Positions 57,727-64,000 of a stretch of DNA of 64,000 nucleotides are shown here, piece by piece (the stretch's first letter is position 1; each line of letters begins with the position of its first letter). The notes beneath the pieces were generated by a model. The model was not told where the DNA came from and made no database searches. It saw only the letters and a program-made list of their open reading frames with translations. The position numbers were made by a program, and so were the translations under genes. This DNA comes from Nyssa sinensis (taxonomy: Eukaryota > Streptophyta > Magnoliopsida > Cornales > Nyssaceae), in the NCBI GenBank assembly GCA_008638375.1, contig CM018052.1, forward strand, positions 4,481,017 to 4,545,016, in the 5' to 3' direction.

Positions 57727-57969
57727 GGCTAGTACTTTCTTCGTTCTTTGTGATCTAAAAGTTCTTTCAATCTCTAGATCAAAAGGAATAATGTCACGAG
57801 TTCTAGCACGACGCATCCAATGTTAAAAACTCACTTGTAAAACAAAAATAAAAATAATGAAATAAAATAAAAATAAAAATAAAATAAAATAAAATAAAAT
57901 AAAAATAAAGTTCTAAATTAAAACCAAGATTGCTTTGTATCGATATTGGCAAAAATAATAAGAAATCAA
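57727..57969 (-). other. Athila-like 5' leader
   Basis: About 240 bp between PBS and gag start, with an AAAAT/AAAATA repeat tract (57839-57908). No coding frame. Confidence 0.6.
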
Positions 57970-57987
57970 TCCCCGACAACGGAGCCA
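57970..57987 (-). other. Primer-binding site of the Athila-like element (tRNA-Asp type)
   Basis: Minus strand TGGCTCCGTTGTCGGGGA, next to the 5' LTR at 57995 after a short A/T spacer. It matches the usual Athila PBS except for one or two bases. Confidence 0.8.
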
Positions 57988-57994
57988 AAAAACT

Positions 57995-59391
57995 TGATTA
58001 GTGTAAAACTTCAAGTGCACAGTATCGTAGTTTTATAGTAAAGTGATAAGAAGAGTATCGTCCTCAGGGATTGGCAACTTACTTTTGAAAAATACCAAAA
58101 TTATGCTAATCTCAACTTTATCTAGAAAAGTCACTAAGATTTTTGTGATTGCAATTTAAAATAAAATCAATTCAAAGAAAATACTTAAAGGAAAAGAGCG
58201 ATATTGTTCGAAAATCAAATTAATGGGAGAGAAAAATTCTAGGAAATTGATTTCACCTAATCCCTCACTATGCTATACTCATCTAACTAATTGAATTTAA
58301 TTCTCTATGTTTGTTAGCAAATCTCCAATTCATCCAAAAGCCTCTTTCGACAGTCAATTGGAAACTATTATTATTCATTATTTTACACAAGAGTATGCAA
58401 ATTAATAAACCAAGAATGCAATAAGACCAATGATTTTTAATACTATATAGGTTCATATAAGTCTTTCGATCTCTATGTTTACCTATGCTGAAATATCCAA
58501 GATCTATCTTATAATTCCCTCTTTCAACAGCAAATTACAAGATTAAAATCATTTAATTAGTGGCCAATTAATTAGAAGCAATAAGCTCAGAATAAGTCAG
58601 ACAAACATAAAAGAGAATTACTTCAAATTAGCATAGAAAAGCAAGCATAGTTCGAAACTAGACTACATCATTTTCCTAGAATAAAGAAATTTAGCTCATG
58701 CTAAAAATTAAATTTAACATAAACAAATTCACCATGATTTTTTCTGAAATGAATGAAAAAAAAAGAACTTTAAAAAATAGTCGCAGCAGCCCATAGTGTT
58801 CTTCCAAAGTCGCAGTTGTCACAGCCACTGGTTCTTTTATCTTTTTCTTCCTGATGTGCCTTTAGTCGCAGCCTTTGCTTGGTGTTTTTCTCTGTTGCAC
58901 AGCAACACGTCTTGCCTTTTTCTTTGCTTTTTTCCTTTCTTTTGATTCCTGTTCAGCCTCCTCTTTTGATTTTTCTTTCCCCACTTTTTTGTTTGCTGCC
59001 TTAGTTGCTTTTTTATAAGACGGCCACAACCCCTTCTAAAGCCCAAGCCGTAAGCCTTTTTCTCATTCTTTTGTTTCCTCCGCCCGGGCCCTACACGCCT
59101 GCTTTTTTTTTTTTTTTTTCCACGTTTCTTTCTCAGCCGCCTTTTGGTTCCTGTGCCACAAGCCTTTTTTTTTTTCTTCTTTTCTTTTCATCCGTCTTTC
59201 TTAAGCGCTACTTCTTTTTCTTTTTTCTTTTTTCTTTGGACTTTTGTTGGATGGCTGCTTCAATTTTTTTAAATCTGAAATAAAATTTAAATAATGACAA
59301 TGAAGCCTAAAATCAACTAGAAAATAAATAAAATTAGGCTAAAGTTTAAAGTTAAAAGGTGATAAAATATTCTAAATTATGCAAGTCATCA
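57995..59391 (-). repeat. 5' LTR of the Athila-like element (1397 bp)
   Basis: Begins TGATTAGTG at 57995 and ends GCAAGTCATCA at 59391. In minus-strand sense it carries the promoter; the T-rich stretches at about 59100-59240 become A-rich on the sense strand. Confidence 0.92.
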
Positions 59392-62300
59392 CTCCTCAAC
59401 CGTCTCCCTATGCTCCGGACCTTTTACTGTGGTTCTGTAGCATTCTCACCTGAAAAGATAATAAATGGGGTGAGCTAACAAAACTCAGAAAGTAAAAGCC
59501 TATCTCCAACATGGGTTAGGGATTACATAGGAAAAATAAACTCAAAGAAAACATGATAGCCAATCATAACAACAGTTGCAGTTAACTTTAAAACGCCACA
59601 ATGGTCAATGAATGATAAGGTACAATAACAATCATGAGTAACAGTGTAGCATAAATATGGAATAGGCCCAATAATCATAATCAACATAAATACTGCCACA
59701 ATGAAATGGTCACAGTCAAGTCCAATAAATAAAGAACAATCAACATAGAACTATTCATAAGGAAATGAAAACATCCTATGAATCCAATAAATGTCAATAT
59801 ATCAATTAAACATGAATAATGCCTTTACTCTGTTTAGGGTTTGGTAGACCCTTAATATTTTGGGGCTCGACATACCCCCATTAACATAAATGCATATAAA
59901 ATGCCCATTAAACTCACTACATAAAAATGCCATCATTGCCATGTGTCCGTTTGACCCGTAGGTCCTAGTCAATCAGATAACATCAGATGGGTAATGTGAC
60001 TGAGCACAAAACCCGACACTTAACATAAATCAGGATTCTATTGTATTCCATATGAAGTGTACAAAGCATGAAACATCATAACATAAGCATACAGTGATAG
60101 ACGTTAATACAATGAATCAAGTCATGAGATATCAATCAATAGGCATCCACCAGATAGAACAATATCCATGGTGGGAACAATAACAATGGATATATATACA
60201 TTAGTACGAGTTTTAGCAGTAATAGAAAGATCGTGGCTTGGAAAATCACGTATCAAAGATAGGAATTTATTTATCTTATCAATGCGTCTTAGTATTCCGT
60301 GATCTTACCTTTCCCTTTTGAGTTTCCTATATATTAGTAAACACATTTCAGCTTTAATGTCATTTATTGAATTTATGCCTCCCTACTCTAAATATCTCTT
60401 TTATTAATTAATACTTTTATGACTTCTAATTTGATCTAATTTACCCAAGGGTAAAATGGTCTTTTATGTGTCTATTTTTTTCGGGTTTTGTTTTCACAAT
60501 TTAGACTTCACCATTGAGTCTAAAAGGTTAGAAATAATAAAAATCTACTATTTACTTAACTCAATCGGAGTCCTTTGACTCACCTTCGACTTAGGGGCAT
60601 TTTGGTCATTTTGGCATTTCTAGGGGTATTTTGTTTTTTGGGCCTTAACGGAAACAATATGTCAATAAGAGACAAAAGCATAACATTAACGGAATGGAAC
60701 AAGACAGGACTGAGTGGAACAGAACATAACAAAATAAAACCAAAGTAGACCATATAACAAAACAAAGTAGTCCCGAATAGAACAAGAGAGCAGGACAAGA
60801 CAGAATCATGCCACGTGTAATGTAGTACAAAAGGGTATGCATTCAAGTATACACATTTAAACAATATAGCATATAAAACAGTACAGTGTATCAAAATACA
60901 GTATCTAGACATTGTAACTTATACATTAAGTCAGAAGTTCCAAGTTATTCGCAAACTGCTCGCTTATCTCCTTGCACAAATAATCTGATAACCTCCAGAT
61001 ATTGTCTCAGGCACATCCTTGTATATCTTGAATAATCATTATCAATCACAGATAGATCAGAATTTAACCATTCATGACTTATTAATCATCTTAGGTATCT
61101 ATCGAATTACCTAAGGTAGCCTAGTAGCCTACTACCCTTTTTATTGCGTTTCATCTGAGGCTATTACATTCTTTACTTAGGCTCAGTATCATTAGGATTA
61201 TAATCTAAGTCATTTAGACTTCAATCGTTGTCAGTTAAGTACCCTAGGGGCAAAATGGTAATTTTACCATTCTTGTCCCGGACTCTGTCATGGTCCTCAG
61301 AATATCCCATATATCTTATATATGAAGTTCTAAGTCTTTTGGACTTAAATCGTTATCAATTAAGTACTTATTTAACCTTAGGGGCAAAATGATAATTTTA
61401 TCATTCTTGCCCCGGACCCTATCGTGGTCCTCAGAATGTTCCACATATCTCATATATAAATTCGTAAGTCCTTTGGACTTCATTTGGTATCTGCTTTAAA
61501 TCATCGGGACACATCAGTTATTTTCTATTTTACATGTTGACTGTTTTCGAGTCTTATTTAGCCCTTCAATTTCCATAATCATGCTTAGGATAATTTATCA
61601 GATCAAATTGGCCTTTATTTGGCCTCTACTTCGCACTTACCGTGCTCAGGGGTATTTTGGTCATTTTACATTTTGTGTAATTCTGACCCCGAATCATTAT
61701 TTAATCATGTGTACAGTTTCACGAGTGTTCGAGCTTCTATCGGTATCAATTTCGTCCCAATTGGACTTCATTTAGATTTCGTATAGCATCAGAGGCACTT
61801 TGGTAATTTCACATGTTGTATAGCTAAACTTTTTGGGACTTCATTTCATAAAATGGACCTCACCACTAGGTCTAGAGTGTCTGACATAGTTAAATTGGAC
61901 TATCTTTTGTGTTTAATTGGCCCTGGGTATCACTAGGGGCAATTCAGTCATTTACCATTTGCGTGTCTGTATTTTTCAGAACTTAATTTCCCAAATCAGA
62001 CTCCACCATTGAGTCCGAAATGCTTGAAATAGTGAAAATACACTATTTACTTATTTAATTTGGACTTCGTTTGACGTATTTAATGTCCAAGGGTAAAATA
62101 GTAATTTTACCCAATTAATAAAATAATAAAATAAATTATTTTATTACTTTTACAGGGGTGTATTGCATAAATTTTCCACAAGCTGGGCCAGAGTATAATT
62201 TTACAAAACAGTTGGGGTCAAACCGTAATTTAACAAAGGTTTGGGGTTCAAATCAGAATTTCATAAAATAAAGGTTCAGAACTGTCCGGTTTTAGGGTTC

Positions 62301-63116
62301 AATTTGTTGAACCGGTCCAAAACTTTAAAACCATCCAGTTCATTGGACCATGCAGAACCGGAATGTGATATCCCCTCTATTCTCAATTTGGCCCTTTATC
62401 TGTGTCTATGTTAACCTAATTCCCATTTCAAATTTATTATCCGTGTTACCAAACAAGCTGATTTCAGTTTTAAGTTTTGAAACATAACCCTCAAAACAAT
62501 GCCGTCCCACTTAACCGTTTGTGAGACGGGTCGAGTCCCGACCCGAACCCGAAATCGACCCGGACTGACCTAGTTACTGTTTATCGTCTTCCTTTTCTTC
62601 TTCCCCAGTTTTGCCCTAATTCCCGATTTCTTTCCTTTTTGATTTCGTGATATTTTGGCCTTGATTTCTTACTGCTATTCATCCCAAATGATTTCTAGAT
62701 GTTAGGCCAACATCTTGGCATTATTTTTATGCTTCGAATCAAACTCAAATGCTCGGTCCAATGGTGGATAACCGAACCTATAATTGGCTAGTAAATACCT
62801 ATTTTTGGCCTAAAGTTGATGGGATTTCTTTTGTTGTGATCTATGGGTCAAGGGATTTAAGTCCCCATTCACAAAATCAGGTTTAGAGCAAAACTTGTGG
62901 GGTTGGGTTTCATGGCTGAAACCTGCAACTCGACGATTCTCTATGGTTTAGGACCATTTCATCTAATTTTTGTTGCATTGTGATCCCTACATCACCTAGG
63001 TCAAGTTTGAGCAAGCCAAAATCAGTTTGGCTTGGGTCGAATCAGACCTGTTGCATGGAAGGTCATCAATGGCGGATTCTACAGTTTAGGGTTCTTCGAG
63101 CCCTGTTGGCCCTTCC

Positions 63117-63689
63117 TGTAATACCCCGACCCGAGTTAGCTGGTATCCGACCCGAAGCAGTCAGTACCCAACCCGGGTGAACCGAATCATAACGCATAAT
63201 CCCGAGTTGTACCAAAATTTGACTGCGTAAGTAAAAAAAAAAAAAATTGACGCTCAATTTAATAACCTACATTGCATGGGTGTAAATGGCAGACAGCCAC
63301 AAGTAACCAGGTGCCACCGCACCGGAAACTCGGTTATGGAAAAACGTGCAAGTACGTGTATACAAGTTTAAATTTGTAAATAATAACTATTAATATATAT
63401 ATATATATTTATTAAATACATTAGATATATATATATATTTATAGAGATATATATATATATATGTGTATATACGGTTAGTATAAATATACATATATATATA
63501 TATATCATTTATGTAAAGAAACCATGTGCTAACAGCACATGGTTTGTGAAAGGAAGCTGACGAGTGGAAGATGAGGTGTTAGCGCTGGCAGGAGAAAACT
63601 CAGAAAGCAACAAGTGTTAGTGATGTGTTGAGTTTGCATGGACGGGTGGCATTGTCTTTAATCCAAGTCAGTGGAATTGGTAAGAAATA

Positions 63690-63732
<43 letters not shown>

Positions 63733-64000
63733 TAGAAAGAGAGAAAGAAAACGGAAGAAACAGGAAATTTAGGAAGAGAAAGAAAGAAGCAGTTTGGAGA
63801 AACCGAGAGTTGGAGGAGGAAGAAGCAGCAACCAAACAGGTATTAATCCATGTTAGTTTCTTAAACTTCTCTCTTAAAATTTATCATGAATGCATGCTAA
63901 AAATAAGCAACCGAAGCATGAAAAAAAAATCAAGAAACTCAAACTAGGTGCAGTGTCAACAATGTTAGACTTTTGTATGTCGAATTAATCTTAATTTTAA
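63117..64000 (+). mobile_element. LTR H (B family, plus orientation), runs off the window
   Basis: Starts TGTAATACCCCGACCC at 63117 inside LTR G, left flank CTTCC. It has TA tracts at 63388-63500 and a (GA)n at 63693-63727, the usual B-family order, then a GA-rich stretch and plain AT-rich sequence to the edge. Confidence 0.75.
63693..63727. repeat. (GA)n microsatellite
   Basis: Uninterrupted GA run in LTR H, the counterpart of (CT)n runs in minus-sense B LTRs. Confidence 0.95.

Larger units (their letters stand above)
38073..59391 (-). mobile_element. Athila-like Ty3/gypsy element (net ~9.4 kb), interrupted by the Tat/Retand-like element
   Basis: LTRs at 38073-39476 and 57995-59391 both run TGATT...TCATCA and are flanked by the exact TSD CTCCT (38068-38072 and 59392-59396). 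The minus-strand PBS is TGGCTCCGTTGTCGGGGA, the tRNA-Asp type typical of Athila. Gag, an Athila-style DLGAS protease, RT, RNase H and part of integrase follow in the right order on the minus strand, all damaged. The two LTRs differ at about 7% of positions over the first 270 bp compared by eye, so it is much older than its guest. No envelope-like frame is seen between integrase and the 3' LTR. Confidence 0.92.
37821..63116 (-). mobile_element. LTR G (B family, mosaic), holding the Athila-like element
   Basis: Starts TGTCACGACCAG at 37821 after flank TTAAG. Own sequence is 37821-38072 and 59392-63116, then LTR H. B-family modules occur near 60510, 61864 and 62008. The order of blocks is not simple: after the module region ending near 60645 the sequence jumps back to an early block (CAGTATCTAGACA near 60900) and runs through the modules again, so two LTR pieces appear joined near 60648. 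The minus-strand frame 60580-60912 spans this junction and is not taken as a gene. Confidence 0.75.

Noticed and set aside
38073..59391. Envelope-like gene expected in some Athila elements
   Set aside because: No long frame with signal peptide or membrane segment between integrase and the 3' LTR once the nested element is set aside.
60580..60912. 110-codon hydrophobic minus-strand frame resembling a membrane protein
   Set aside because: Spans the mosaic junction in LTR G in AT-rich sequence; hydrophobicity follows from T-rich codons, and there is no counterpart frame in related LTRs.

Overview
The window is plant nuclear DNA made almost wholly of LTR retrotransposons, nested inside one another. 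The lineages visible in the sequence are Tekay/Del-like, Athila-like and Tat/Retand-like Ty3/gypsy elements. Together with the AT-rich composition, TA and GA microsatellites and GT-AG introns, they point to an angiosperm with a large, repeat-rich genome. I cannot name the species. I found no convincing intact host gene, rRNA, tRNA or CRISPR array.

Layout. (1) 1-13116: a minus-strand element (element A) with 2.8-kb LTRs, the left one cut by the window edge. A second minus-strand element (element B, 1940-8370) with a 4-kb LTR lies inside it, carrying a very short interior with a miniature Gag. (2) 13117-14207: the only stretch not obviously LTR; it has a TATA-like box and splice-like signals. 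(3) 14208-17741: a complete solo LTR that looks chimeric. (4) 17742-37735: a decayed plus-strand Tekay-type pol (protease to reverse transcriptase), split by three LTR insertions (C, D, E). C holds a Russian-doll series: C 18032-30933, B1 19566-30053, A2 20226-27087, B2 20822-24935. (5) 34618 to the window end: LTR E holds F, F holds G, G holds an Athila-like element (38073-59391), and that holds a young Tat/Retand-like element (40085-51988). G also takes LTR H (63117 onward), which runs off the window. Target-site duplications fix most of these boundaries.

The most interesting unit is the Tat/Retand-like element. On its minus strand it carries gag and pol (protease, RT, dual RNase H, integrase) broken by one frameshift and three in-frame stops, yet its two LTRs differ at one of 674 positions. 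On the opposite strand lies a three-exon gene with clean GT-AG introns, its own TATA box and an unbroken reading frame of about 578 codons, followed by a second antisense unit with a similar promoter. Between these and the end of pol is an 18-unit tandem array whose two alternating unit types both form a hairpin, with paired base changes in the stem. A defective element that keeps an intact antisense gene and has moved recently suggests mobilisation in trans, with possible selection on the antisense gene.

Six complete solo LTRs lie between 14208 and 34438, so LTR-LTR recombination has been very active here. Decayed TSDs (CATAG/CGTAG, TCCGT/TCTGC) mark older insertions; exact TSDs (CCTTT, CTCCT, GTTTC, AATCA, CAATA) mark the clearest boundaries.
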